64,000 nucleotides of DNA, from positions 1 through 64,000 of the forward strand of contig CAOKMF010000002.1 of assembly GCA_948469655.1 (NCBI GenBank), read 5' to 3'. A program made the position numbers and the translations under genes. A model generated the notes under the pieces. It saw only the letters and a list, made by a program, of their open reading frames with translations. It was not told the DNA's origin and did not search any database. Origin of the DNA: an uncultured Clostridium sp. (GTDB lineage Bacteria > Bacillota > Clostridia > TANB77 > CAG-508). Shown piece by piece: positions 50,394 to 59,009 of this stretch (positions are counted from its first letter, which is position 1; the number at the start of each line of letters is the position of its first letter).

Positions 50394-51942
50394 TTAAATA
50401 TTATTTAATTTTTTGAAGTTAAATATTATATCTATCTGTTTATCTTGATGAATTTTTATTTTATTGATAATTACTTTCATGAGTTCTGGAGCCACATTTT
50501 CTAAACTTAAAAATTCCTTAACTACTTTTGCAATATCTTTACTGTTATCTTCTTCTAAGTCTTTTTTATTTTGTTTTATTTCTTCATATTGTTTTTGTTT
50601 TTCCTTTATTTGTTCATTGTATTTTTTTAGCACCCTTTCGCAAATTTCCTCTGTAATTTTTCCCTCTAGTTTATCCATATACATTTTATCAATATTTGCT
50701 TTTATTAGCTCTATTTCTTTTTCTATGTTTTCTAATAATTTTTTGCAGTCATAAACTGTTTTGCTATTTTTTATACTAAATTCTATCTTTTTACTATCTA
50801 TATCTTGAAATAGCTCTTTTATGTAATTTAAGATTTTATCCTCTAAATATTCATAGTTAAATCCATGACAAGTACAAATTTTAAGTTTTGAGTTTCTACG
50901 ATAATTGTTGCATATTGTAAAGTATTTATTATTTCTTGTGTCTTTTTTTATTCCTATTTTGTGCCCACATTCATAGCAATACAATAGTCCATCTAATAAT
51001 GTATAATTCTTTTTTTCTTGCCTTTCATACTTTTGAACTATTACCATTCTTTGTACTGCATCATAAGTTTTTTTATCAATAATCGGCTCATGAGTGTTTT
51101 CTACAACATACCATTGTTCCTTTGGATTTTCTCTCATTTTTCTGTTCTTATAGCTTATTCTACTTCTTTTATTCTGTACTGTTACACCTGTATATATTTC
51201 ATGTGATAATATGTTTTTTATGGTTTTGTTGCTCCAAAATGTAACCTTATTATGCCTTAAACTACTCGCTGTTGGAATTTTGTTATCGTTTAGATAATCT
51301 CTTATAACTCCTATTTTATTTCCTGCCTTTGCCATATCAAATATTATTCTTACTATCTTTGCTTCTTCTTCACAAATTACTAAATGATTTTTATCCTCTT
51401 TGTCTTGTATATAACCCAGTGGTGTCTTTCCCCCTACCCATTTACCTTGCTTTTGCATAGTATGCAGTGCTGTTCTTATCTTTTTTGATAAGTCTTTTGA
51501 ATACATATCGTTTAGTATAGATTTGAATGGTGCTATATCATTATTTCCATTGTTATCTAAAAAAGTGTCTATTCCATCATTTACTGAAACATACCTTATA
51601 TTTTTCTCTGGGAACCAATTTTCTATATACTCCCCTGTTCCTATATAATCACGACCTAAACGAGATAAATCTTTAGTTACTACCATATTTATTTTGTCTT
51701 GCTCTATATCATTAATCATTCTATTAAACTCTGGTCTATTGAAATTTGTTCCAGTATATCCGTTGATCAATGTAAATATCTACTAATTCATATTCTTCTC
51801 CTAAATTTTTTACATATTCCTCTAATAGTATTTTTTGGTTCTTGACACTTTCGCTATCATCATATCCCCTGTCCATATCTTCTTTAGATAATCTTATATA
51901 AATTGCTACTTTAAAAATTACATTCTTTGTTTTTTCAAGCAC
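50394..51942 (-). CDS. large serine recombinase (one CGG +1 shift)
   Basis: 515 residues after repair. The catalytic serine is in IYIRLSKED (Ser19); the resolvase domain continues with KDLSRLGRDYI (Arg cluster), then a recombinase domain, a zinc ribbon (CYECG...CTCHG) and a long coiled coil, the layout of TndX/TnpX-like large serine recombinases. CGG 51760-51762 (CAA CGG ATA) is read CAA GGA TAT, giving YIDQGYTGTNFNRPEF (Gly61), a signature of the family. Without it the enzyme is cut after 65 residues, so mobility depends on the host's CGG decoding. Confidence 0.93.
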
Positions 51943-52039
51943 CTAAGCCTCCTTCCTATGCTTGAAAAATTTGAATTCATGCTAGAATTATAACTTTAGA
52001 AGATATATAAGTCAAGTTATGAATTCAAATATAATTGTT

Positions 52040-52153
52040 TTAAGCATTATATTGTTTTTTATCTAATAAATTTTTTAAGTAAAAAGCTAGTAAATTTTCT
52101 ATCTCTTCTCCTTCATCATTAAAATAAACATTTATTTTAAAATCATTATCCAT
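52040..52153 (-). CDS. 37-residue ORF upstream of the recombinase
   Basis: Starts at ATG 52153 with AGGAGG 6 bases upstream and ends at 52040, 98 bases before the recombinase start. It is acidic at first and helical later (ENLLAFYLKNLLDKK). Short ORFs in this position often accompany recombinases and may act as direction factors, but this is a guess. Confidence 0.5.
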   Translation of the reverse strand: MDNDFKINVYFNDEGEEIENLLAFYLKNLLDKKQYNA

Positions 52154-52325
52154 GCTTTTCCTCCTGATACAATATATTAAAATGATTACAAAAAAAGAAG
52201 AGATTTTTTCTTCTCTTCTATACTATTATTATAAATGTTTAATTGATTAAAACAATGAAATGATTTTGAAGTATGTTTGAAATGCAGTTTATGTCACATT
52301 TTCCTATACATTATTATTTTATCTC

Positions 52326-52349
52326 CTCGATAACTTGTAAGTTATCGAG
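52326..52349. terminator. perfect 11-bp hairpin after rsiV
   Basis: CTCGATAACTT / AAGTTATCGAG with a two-base loop, 50 bases past the rsiV stop. The U run is weak, so it could be a regulatory palindrome instead. Confidence 0.5.
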
Positions 52350-52398
52350 ATGATTATCTCAAATTTTCAATTATTTCTTTCTTGAACTTTCAAATCTT

Positions 52399-53271
52399 TT
52401 ACTTATATTCTTCTTTTAAAAACATTTTATAAACCTCTTTATCAATTTCAAATTCTGGTGTTCCCATTGCACCTGGTGCTACTTCGTATTTATCAAATAC
52501 TATTACTATATTTCCATCTTCTGAAAAATAAAATTCTTGATTTTCTTCTATTGTTTTAAAATTCCAATCTTCTATATTATTATTAACCCAATATACTACA
52601 CTTTCATCTTCTGTCATCCTTGAAAGCATCTGTCTTTTTATCTCATTGCTCATATTCTCTTTAAAATCATCACTTACAAATAACTCTGCTAATGTTATTA
52701 TTTTATCTTTTTTCTTATCGACATGATAAATTTTATATCTTATATTGCTTCCTGCTCTAACTTCTGATAGTTCTAATTTTAAAGTAAACCAATCTTCACT
52801 ATTTTCTAACACTTCTGATTCCAACTTAACTGAAAGATGATTTTCTGGATCTTTTTCTTCCTTATACATATCTATTATTCTTTGAGTAAGTTCATTTACA
52901 TCATCATTTACGATTTGGCTTGTTTTATCTTCGTCCTCTATTACAGGAATTTCTATATCTAATTCACTCTTTCCTTCTTTTTCAAAATATCTTCTTATAG
53001 TAATAGCTTTTACTATATTACCAACTACTGGTATTCCTTGCATAGCATACGAAATATCGTTGCTAGTATTAGGTAATATTAGTAACACTAAAACTATCAT
53101 TGCTGATGCAAGTTTAAAGGTAATTCTAAATGCTGGTTTCTTATTAACTCCTTTATGATTATATTCTAATCCATTTAAGGTTTCATCAATAATTTTACTA
53201 AAATTATCTGGTGCTTTTACATTTTCACTTTTCACTGCTTTTTTTATCTTCATATCTTGAAAGAATTTCAT
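52399..53271 (-). CDS. rsiV: RsiV-like anti-sigma factor
   Basis: 290 residues. A cytoplasmic N-terminus (about 1-48), one membrane helix (about 50-70) and a large outer domain with DUF4163/DUF3298-type features (WFTLKLELSEVRAGSNIRYKIYHVDKK; YEVAPGAMGTPEFEI). In Bacillus subtilis and Clostridioides difficile the RsiV outer domain binds lysozyme and is then cleaved to release sigma V. It overlaps the sigma gene by 4 bases (ATGA), the usual coupling. Confidence 0.85.
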   Translation of the reverse strand: MKFFQDMKIKKAVKSENVKAPDNFSKIIDETLNGLEYNHKGVNKKPAFRITFKLASAMIVLVLLILPNTSNDISYAMQGIPVVGNIVKAITIRRYFEKEGKSELDIEIPVIEDEDKTSQIVNDDVNELTQRIIDMYKEEKDPENHLSVKLESEVLENSEDWFTLKLELSEVRAGSNIRYKIYHVDKKKDKIITLAELFVSDDFKENMSNEIKRQMLSRMTEDESVVYWVNNNIEDWNFKTIEENQEFYFSEDGNIVIVFDKYEVAPGAMGTPEFEIDKEVYKMFLKEEYK

Positions 53272-53738
53272 TTTTTTATAATCTCCTTTATCTTTTCTCT
53301 TCCTCTTGATAACTGTTTTTTTATAGCATCAACTTTACTTCCAGTTATGGTACTTATTTCTTTTATTGATAAATCTTCATAATAAAATAAAGTTATTACT
53401 GTTCTATATGGATTATCTAACTTTTGTATTGCATTCCAAATAGTCAAATTTGTATCAATATCTGTTTTATCTGCTTGCATATTTTCATCTTCAATATTCA
53501 AACAATACTTCTTGCCATTTAGTATTTCAATCGATGTATTTTTCAATATTCTATAAATCCAAGCCTTAAATTTTCGCTTATCTTTTAGATTTTCTAATTC
53601 TTTATATGCTCTACAAATTGTTTCTTGTACTGCATCTTCTACATCTGATTCATTTCTTAATATACTATATGAAAGTCTATACATTCCATTTTCTAACTTT
53701 TTTATATTCTCGCAAAACCAACTTTTAGTATCTGTCAT
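53268..53738 (-). CDS. sigV: ECF sigma factor, sigma V-like
   Basis: 156 residues. Region 2 (YSILRNESDVEDAVQETICRAYKELENLKDKRKFKAWIYRI pattern, in which the DAVQET core is typical) and region 4 (FYYEDLSIKEISTITGSKVDAIKKQLSRGREKI pattern). It is about the normal ECF length. With RsiV it forms a lysozyme-responsive switch, and the deacetylase gene just upstream on the same strand is the expected target. No CGG codon. Confidence 0.88.
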   Translation of the reverse strand: MTDTKSWFCENIKKLENGMYRLSYSILRNESDVEDAVQETICRAYKELENLKDKRKFKAWIYRILKNTSIEILNGKKYCLNIEDENMQADKTDIDTNLTIWNAIQKLDNPYRTVITLFYYEDLSIKEISTITGSKVDAIKKQLSRGREKIKEIIKK

Positions 53739-53837
53739 TAGTATAAGCCTCCTTCTTCAAGATATATTATAACATTACTTAAATACTTTTGTATACTCTA
53801 TTTTAATGTTATATGGTCTTGCAATAATTTTACAGAT

Positions 53838-55364
53838 TTAATTATTTACTGAATGGGTTACCATAGCTGTACTTTCTGTAATTTCACTAAAAGTATATCC
53901 ATTACTAATTCCATAATCAATAATATCTTCTAAAGCATTTAAAGTTTTAGTATTTCCATTAAAATCATGCATTAATACCACATTACTTCTAGATTTGCTT
54001 AAATTACTAACTACATTGTCATAAACATCAGCTGAACTCTTAGCTTCTCCTACATCTCCAGACGATACATTCCAATCAAAATATTTATATCCATTATCAA
54101 GAACTGTTTTTGTTAATCTTGACATTATACCTGGATTATATCTGCTTACAGTATTAGAGCTTCCACCTGGAAATCTAGTTATTGTGGCATTATAGCCAGT
54201 AGATTTTTTTATTTTATCTTGCAATTTTCTTATATTTTGCATATAAATTTCTTCTGATTTATATATTTCTTTATAATTATGTGAATATCCATGAATTGCG
54301 ACTGTATGTCCCTCATTTATTTCTCTTTTTACTATTTCTTCTTTTGCCCCATCATAATTTAATATAAAAAATGTTGCTTTTACATTCTTTTTCTTTAAAA
54401 TATCTAGTATTTTAGGAGTTATACTTGTAGAAGGTCCATCATCAAAAGTTAGATATATTACGCCTTTCTGTCCATTTTCTCCTGTTTTTGCTTGAACAGG
54501 CTGATTTATAACTGAAACAGTTCTTTTCTTAATAGCAACATTTCCTTTAGAATCAGAAACTTTATAAGTAATGGTGTAAGTACCATTTTTAGAAGTATCT
54601 ACACTGCCTTCTATTTCCATTTTTTCTGTTAAATCTCCGTCTTTTTCATCTACTGCTTTTGCTCCTTGTTCTTTATAGTTATTTCCTTTTATTACAGAAA
54701 CCTTTTCTTTTCCATTTAATGTAAGAACAGGTGCAATATCATCAATAAAATTTACTATTCTTGTTTTTGTGCTTAAATTTCCTGCATTATCAGAAACTGT
54801 ATATTTTATTTCTATTTGATTTTCACTTATCTCTTTTCTTTCTATATAAATTTTATCTGTAATGTCTCCATCATAATTATCAGTTGCAGTAACTCCTATT
54901 TCTTCATATTCTTTGCTATAAGATAAATTTACAACTTCTTCTCCTTTTAATACAATCTCTGGAGATGTTTTATCTACTACTCTTATAATATGTTTTTCAT
55001 AATACTTTCCAACAAGCATTGGTACTTCGTATTCAATCTCATAATCTCCTACTGTATTATAATCTATCTCTCCTATTATTTTTACATTATCAGAAACATT
55101 CTGACATAGATAACTTGTTTTAGGTGTTTCTATTTGTTTATTGCTATTTACTTCTATTTCTACTACATCTTGAATCTCTAATCTTGGATTTGCTAATGCA
55201 AATGTAGTGGGAATACTTATAAATAGCAATAATTCTAGGGCTATTAAAAATCTAATAGACTTTTTAATTTTTTTCTCTTTTTTCCCTTTACATATTTTTG
55301 TAAGTAATAATGATACTATTACTGTAATTAATACTTCTATTATAATTATCATCTTTTGCTTCAT
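53838..55364 (-). CDS. polysaccharide (peptidoglycan) deacetylase with DUF5011 Ig-like repeats
   Basis: 508 residues. Two N-terminal membrane helices (about 3-20 and 35-55) are followed by three DUF5011-type Ig-like repeats (about 125-290, each with GATAVD/GVTATDNYDGD-type motifs) and a NodB domain with YLTFDDGPS, HGYSHNY, RFPGGSSN and VLMHD motifs (metal and catalytic residues present). It would remove N-acetyl groups from peptidoglycan, reducing lysozyme cutting, like PdaV beside csfV in C. difficile. The gene lies 100 bases upstream of sigV on the same strand. Confidence 0.9.
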   Translation of the reverse strand: MKQKMIIIIEVLITVIVSLLLTKICKGKKEKKIKKSIRFLIALELLLFISIPTTFALANPRLEIQDVVEIEVNSNKQIETPKTSYLCQNVSDNVKIIGEIDYNTVGDYEIEYEVPMLVGKYYEKHIIRVVDKTSPEIVLKGEEVVNLSYSKEYEEIGVTATDNYDGDITDKIYIERKEISENQIEIKYTVSDNAGNLSTKTRIVNFIDDIAPVLTLNGKEKVSVIKGNNYKEQGAKAVDEKDGDLTEKMEIEGSVDTSKNGTYTITYKVSDSKGNVAIKKRTVSVINQPVQAKTGENGQKGVIYLTFDDGPSTSITPKILDILKKKNVKATFFILNYDGAKEEIVKREINEGHTVAIHGYSHNYKEIYKSEEIYMQNIRKLQDKIKKSTGYNATITRFPGGSSNTVSRYNPGIMSRLTKTVLDNGYKYFDWNVSSGDVGEAKSSADVYDNVVSNLSKSRSNVVLMHDFNGNTKTLNALEDIIDYGISNGYTFSEITESTAMVTHSVNN

Positions 55365-55713
55365 CTCCTAATATATATTTTTCTCTATATATTGTATGAT
55401 AATTTTTTTCATCAAAAAGTGACAATTATTTTAAAAATATTTTTTATAAAATTTCCTCCTTACAAATTATTAACTTTTGTTAGCATCACATAATAAAAGA
55501 CAGATAAATTCCAATCTGTCATACAAATTACTATTTCTCTTTTACTACAACAATATAAAAACTAATAATATCTTTATTAAATATAATATCACGCAGGAAA
55601 GTGTTAATAAGAAGCACCCAAAACACATAAAAGGTCAAGCCTTTTAGCTTATTAAGTTTGATTTTTTCTATTAAGTTTTTAATAAAATTCCCTTGCATGG
55701 GAATTTTACTATT
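55365..55713. other. 349-base non-coding stretch in the element
   Basis: A+T-rich, with no convincing ORF on either strand. It contains a hairpin GACAGAT...ATCTGTC (about 55499-55520) and a terminator for the upstream hypothetical, AAAATTCCC / GGGAATTTT (55684-55707). It should also contain the deacetylase promoter, but I could not assign a clear -35/-10 pair. Confidence 0.6.
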
Positions 55714-56283
55714 TTATAGTATTAAAATCAATTTATTATCTTGTATAGCTTCTTGTTCTCCTTTATCATTTGTTATGCATTCATCAATATATTGTTTGTT
55801 GAATAAATCTTTATATATTACCTTACTATATGAAATATTTGCTTTATAAATTTTTCGACCTTCATATATATCTTTATACAAAAATACAATAGTTACAGTT
55901 TGTCCTTTTCCTATAGATAATCTTGTTATTCCTGCATTAATTTTCGGTTCTATTATATTTGTTTCTTCTATATTTCCTTCTTCTATATAATTGTATTTTA
56001 TTTCTAATTTCAAATTATTAATATCAATAATAGCTATACTTTCTCCCTGATTTATTATTTCTATTGCTATATATTCATCAACATCTTGTTTATCTAAGTT
56101 ATTTGTTGGATGAATAAAAACTGTATTATCTATTTGTTCCTCATTAAAAAATTCTTTTTTTAGATAAACAAAGCGTACATCTAAATACGGTCTTTGACCA
56201 TATCTTATAATTTTTGTATTCTCTTCTCTATCTTTGTTAGTTATTATATCATATTTTATATAATTTTCAACATTCCAGAACAA
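55714..56283 (-). CDS. hypothetical protein (start uncertain)
   Basis: 189 residues, acidic and beta-rich (IAIIDINNLKLEIKYNYIEEGN), no signal peptide. The frame opens with TTG at 56283 and a weak ribosome site, so the N-terminus may be truncated or wrong. Family not recognised. It runs away from the PemK-like gene. A terminator hairpin follows the stop. Confidence 0.45.
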   Translation of the reverse strand: MFWNVENYIKYDIITNKDREENTKIIRYGQRPYLDVRFVYLKKEFFNEEQIDNTVFIHPTNNLDKQDVDEYIAIEIINQGESIAIIDINNLKLEIKYNYIEEGNIEETNIIEPKINAGITRLSIGKGQTVTIVFLYKDIYEGRKIYKANISYSKVIYKDLFNKQYIDECITNDKGEQEAIQDNKLILIL

Positions 56284-56307
56284 ATTTTCTTTTTTCTGTA
56301 AAAAATA

Positions 56308-56335
56308 TTGATTTTTTGTATATTTTTGTTATAAT
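56308..56335 (+). promoter_or_regulatory. promoter of the PemK/MazF-like gene
   Basis: TTGATT, 16-base spacer, TATAAT. The ATG at 56363 lies only about 20 bases past the expected transcription start and has no clear ribosome site, so translation may start from a short leader. Confidence 0.6.
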
Positions 56336-56362
56336 AAATAATATAGAAATGATGTTTGATAT

Positions 56363-56905
56363 ATGCAGGAATTCTTAGATATTTTAAATAGTGCTAAGAC
56401 TAGCTTAGATACTTACTATGAAACACATAAAAATGAAAATTTTTATAATAAAAGAAATACACCTAAGGACTATCTTGAATGGGTTGATAAGAAGACTAAA
56501 ATCATAATGAATTCACTAGAATTTATAAATAAATCTAAAAAATATATTATTCGTGGAGATATTGTTTGGATTGAATTTGGTTTTAACATTGGTGAAGAAT
56601 TTAGTGGCAGACATCCTGCTTTAGTCTTAAAAAATGGTGGTAAAACACTATTAGTTTTGCCTATAACAAGTAAACAGCCTACTGAAAAACAACTTGCTAG
56701 TAAAACCTACGTTGAACTTGGCAAAATATATAACTTTAAAGAAATGAGAAGATGGATAAATATATTTAATATTAGTCCTATCAGTATAGAAAGAATAGAT
56801 TTTACAACTAAAAAAGGAAATGTTAAAGGTACTGATTTAGATGCTATTTCAAAAGCTTTTCTTGATTCTGATTTATTCAAATATTTACCATCTAAAAATA
56901 ATTAA
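56363..56905 (+). CDS. PemK/MazF-like endoribonuclease toxin domain protein
   Basis: 180 residues. The first 65 are helical. The core then reads RGDIVWIEFGFNIGEEFSGRHPALVLKN and VLPITSKQP, the hallmark strands of PemK/MazF ribonucleases with the conserved Arg and Ser/Thr. No separate antitoxin ORF is visible next to it, so the N-terminal helical part may be an intrinsic regulator, or the toxin may be solitary. It is the last cargo gene before the right end of the element and could stabilise it. Confidence 0.75.
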   Translation: MQEFLDILNSAKTSLDTYYETHKNENFYNKRNTPKDYLEWVDKKTKIIMNSLEFINKSKKYIIRGDIVWIEFGFNIGEEFSGRHPALVLKNGGKTLLVLPITSKQPTEKQLASKTYVELGKIYNFKEMRRWINIFNISPISIERIDFTTKKGNVKGTDLDAISKAFLDSDLFKYLPSKNN

Positions 56906-57026
56906 AAGTTTTTTTGCATAAAATCCTTGATTTTTACATAAAAATATAGTATCATTTAATCAATATGAAATCTATTTAATTAGATGACTGAGAAGGCTTA
57001 CTTCGGTAAGCAGTTATGATTAAGAA

Positions 57027-57065
57027 TGTAGCTCATATAGAAATATATGAGCTACAGTTTTTATA
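57027..57065 (+). terminator. intrinsic terminator after the PemK-like gene
   Basis: TGTAGCTCATATA / TATATGAGCTACA, 13-bp stem with a four-base loop, followed by GTTTTTAT. Confidence 0.85.
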
Positions 57066-57157
57066 TAAACATTTCTATTTGTAATTCCTCCTCTTGCTAA
57101 TTTTTAATGAATTCAAATTATCCCAAGCATTTTCCACACACTCTACTTTGACTCAAA

Positions 57158-57165
57158 CCTTCTGG
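57158..57165. repeat. right core repeat CCTTCTGG of the element
   Basis: Matches the left copy at 50216. After it the ZIP N-terminal half resumes in frame (HNIPEG). Confidence 0.85.
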
Positions 57166-57517
57166 AATATTATGTAGTGTAACAGAGAATAAAAGCATAT
57201 TAAGCTTCTTGCCATCTTTTCTTTTTTCAATGCTTTCAGCAATTTTATTAACTATTAATAAAAATACTACTCCAAAAATTAGTCCGAAGTGCTGCTGGAA
57301 TCCAAACAGCTTTATATTTTCCTTCTGCCATTTCAACAGATGGTAGTATTAGTGACCAAACTGATGCTGCGATCATAACTCCTGCCGCAAAGCCTACTAT
57401 TATCTTTTGGAATTTCTCATTCATATTTTTTCTAAGGAAAAATACTAAGCTACTTCCAAAACTTGTTCCAGCAAAAGGTATTAAAATTCCTGCTATACTA
57501 TATAACACGTCGTACAC
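57158..57517 (-). pseudogene. ZIP-family metal transporter, N-terminal half (one CGG +1 shift)
   Basis: GTG start at 57517 after AAGGAATGCG. Contains helices 1-3 and the metal motif LHNIPEG, where the element cuts it; a run-on reading adds 13 foreign residues and stops at 57118. CGG 57284-57286 (CTT CGG ACT) is read CTT GGA CTA (IPAALGLIFGVVFLL, Gly78). The shift lies upstream of the insertion, so the gene used it before it was split. A 190-base leader (57518-57709) carries an inverted ATTTCAAAT / ATTTGAAAT pair. Confidence 0.85.
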
Positions 57518-57709
57518 TTTTTATCGCATTCCTTTCTAAGGCATACTCTAAATTTGGACAAGAATTAGTATATTACTAGGCATTTCAAATTCAAAAAGCG
57601 GATACGTACTTTTGTACTTTGAGCATTTTTGATATTTGAAATAACGACGTAAGATGCTGATTATTGTTCAAATTTTCCTCCTATATTATATAATATGCAG
57701 GCCTTTTTA

Positions 57710-58891
57710 TTATGTTAATATATCACTTCCATACAACAATTCATTTGCGTAATCTTCTATATCTTCAAGCAAAAAGTACATTTTTCTTGTTTTATCTGGA
57801 TAAATAATATACCTGTCTCCCATTCTTACTTCTCCACCCTTATCTGATACTAGCACTTCATAATCATTTATTTTTATTTTAATAGCATTATTGTATTCTT
57901 CTGTTATGTCTCGTTCACTTATATAATCTCTTTCTTGCAGGTCAGAATATACAATAGGGGTTGTTAGTTTCTCAATAATATCTTTATCCGTTATTTCTAC
58001 CAATTTACTTGGACTTTCTATTATTATTTTATCTGTACTAAACATTCTATCTTTTTCTTCACTATCATAGAAAGCAAGTTCCAAAATATAATATAATTCT
58101 TCCACTCCATAAACTTTATACTTTATTCCATCTTTAATGCAAAAATTTTTAGTGCTATCATCATATTGCCAAATTTCTATTCCGTTATTAAAATTTATCT
58201 TGTACTTTGGTCCTTCAGGAATGTCAGTACCATTCCAATTCACCATATAATTTGGTTCTTTTTTATCTGTATCTTCATAAATTCCTTTAACTCCAATATC
58301 TTTGCAGTCCTTTAAAAAATATTTTAATGCTGTTTTTCTTATAATGTTTACCTGTTTATTTTCATTATTTGTAATTGTTATCTTGTCTGTATTAAACATT
58401 TTTGCATCTTCTGTAAGTTTTTCATCTACTATGCTTTCTATCTTTTTTAATGGCTTCACATCTATTTTGGTAATAAATTCCTTATCATTATCATGTATAT
58501 TAATATATCCATTATGAAAACTATCCATTTTAATTCTTATATTATATCCAAAATCAATCTCATACTTTCCATCTATATATAACATAATTCCTGCTTTTGT
58601 TTCGTTAGTTAGTTTCTTATTTGAAATACTATCTACTAATTCATTTATTAGTTCTTCATCTGTTATTTCAATTTCAAATCCTTCTTTTGTTGCTATTACA
58701 TCTCCATAATAATAGTTTACCTTTATACTTTCAGGCTTCTCAACGACTACCGTCTCATAAACTAAAGGTCTATTTACAATAACATTAGCATTATGCATAA
58801 TTAAAATCGCTACACCTAAAGCAAATATACAAACTACTAATAATACAATAATTGATATTTTGAGCCTTCTTTTTTCCTTATCTTGCTCCAT
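57710..58891 (-). CDS. membrane-anchored hypothetical protein
   Basis: 393 residues. Charged start, one hydrophobic helix (about 14-35), then an extended extracellular part made of two or three similar modules (TDKITI...ITDKDIIEKL-type strands recur near 180, 305), suggesting internal repeats. No enzyme motif seen. Start at ATG 58891 after TTAGGAG; the longer frame to 58993 crosses a hairpin and is not used. CGG trinucleotides in the gene are out of frame. Confidence 0.6.
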   Translation of the reverse strand: MEQDKEKRRLKISIIVLLVVCIFALGVAILIMHNANVIVNRPLVYETVVVEKPESIKVNYYYGDVIATKEGFEIEITDEELINELVDSISNKKLTNETKAGIMLYIDGKYEIDFGYNIRIKMDSFHNGYINIHDNDKEFITKIDVKPLKKIESIVDEKLTEDAKMFNTDKITITNNENKQVNIIRKTALKYFLKDCKDIGVKGIYEDTDKKEPNYMVNWNGTDIPEGPKYKINFNNGIEIWQYDDSTKNFCIKDGIKYKVYGVEELYYILELAFYDSEEKDRMFSTDKIIIESPSKLVEITDKDIIEKLTTPIVYSDLQERDYISERDITEEYNNAIKIKINDYEVLVSDKGGEVRMGDRYIIYPDKTRKMYFLLEDIEDYANELLYGSDILT

Positions 58892-58916
58892 ATAATTATT
58901 TCTCCTAACTTTAGAA

Positions 58917-58947
58917 AAATGACTCCGGGCTGTAATTTCCCGAAGTC
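58917..58947 (-). terminator. terminator of the cad operon
   Basis: GACTTCGGG / CCCGGAGTC stem followed by ATTTTTC on the minus strand, about 65 bases after the shifted-frame stop of cadA. Confidence 0.8.
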
Positions 58948-59009
58948 TTTGTTTACTATACACAGTATAACAAACCATAAATAAATATGTCAAGCTGTTA
59001 TACCTTATT

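Larger units (their letters stand above)
50216..57165. mobile_element. serine-recombinase integrative element inserted in a ZIP gene
   Basis: The ends are set by the 8-bp repeat CCTTCTGG at 50216-50223 and 57158-57165, one copy of which belongs to the ZIP gene. Just inside lie inverted arms, AAAGTAGAATGTG on the left (50231-50243) and its imperfect inverse on the right (about 57137-57149), as expected for half-sites of a large serine recombinase. Content: recombinase, a 37-residue ORF, rsiV, sigV, deacetylase, a hypothetical and a PemK/MazF-like toxin. No transfer (conjugation) genes are seen, so it is mobilisable at best. Confidence 0.88.

Noticed and set aside
56990..57026. tRNA or small RNA gene near the element's right end (GGCTTACTTCGGTAAGC)
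   Set aside because: It forms only a short hairpin beside the PemK terminator; no cloverleaf or known RNA fold can be drawn.
58891..58993. Extended start of the membrane-anchored hypothetical at 58993
   Set aside because: The extension crosses the cad terminator hairpin, while AGGAG lies directly before the ATG at 58891.
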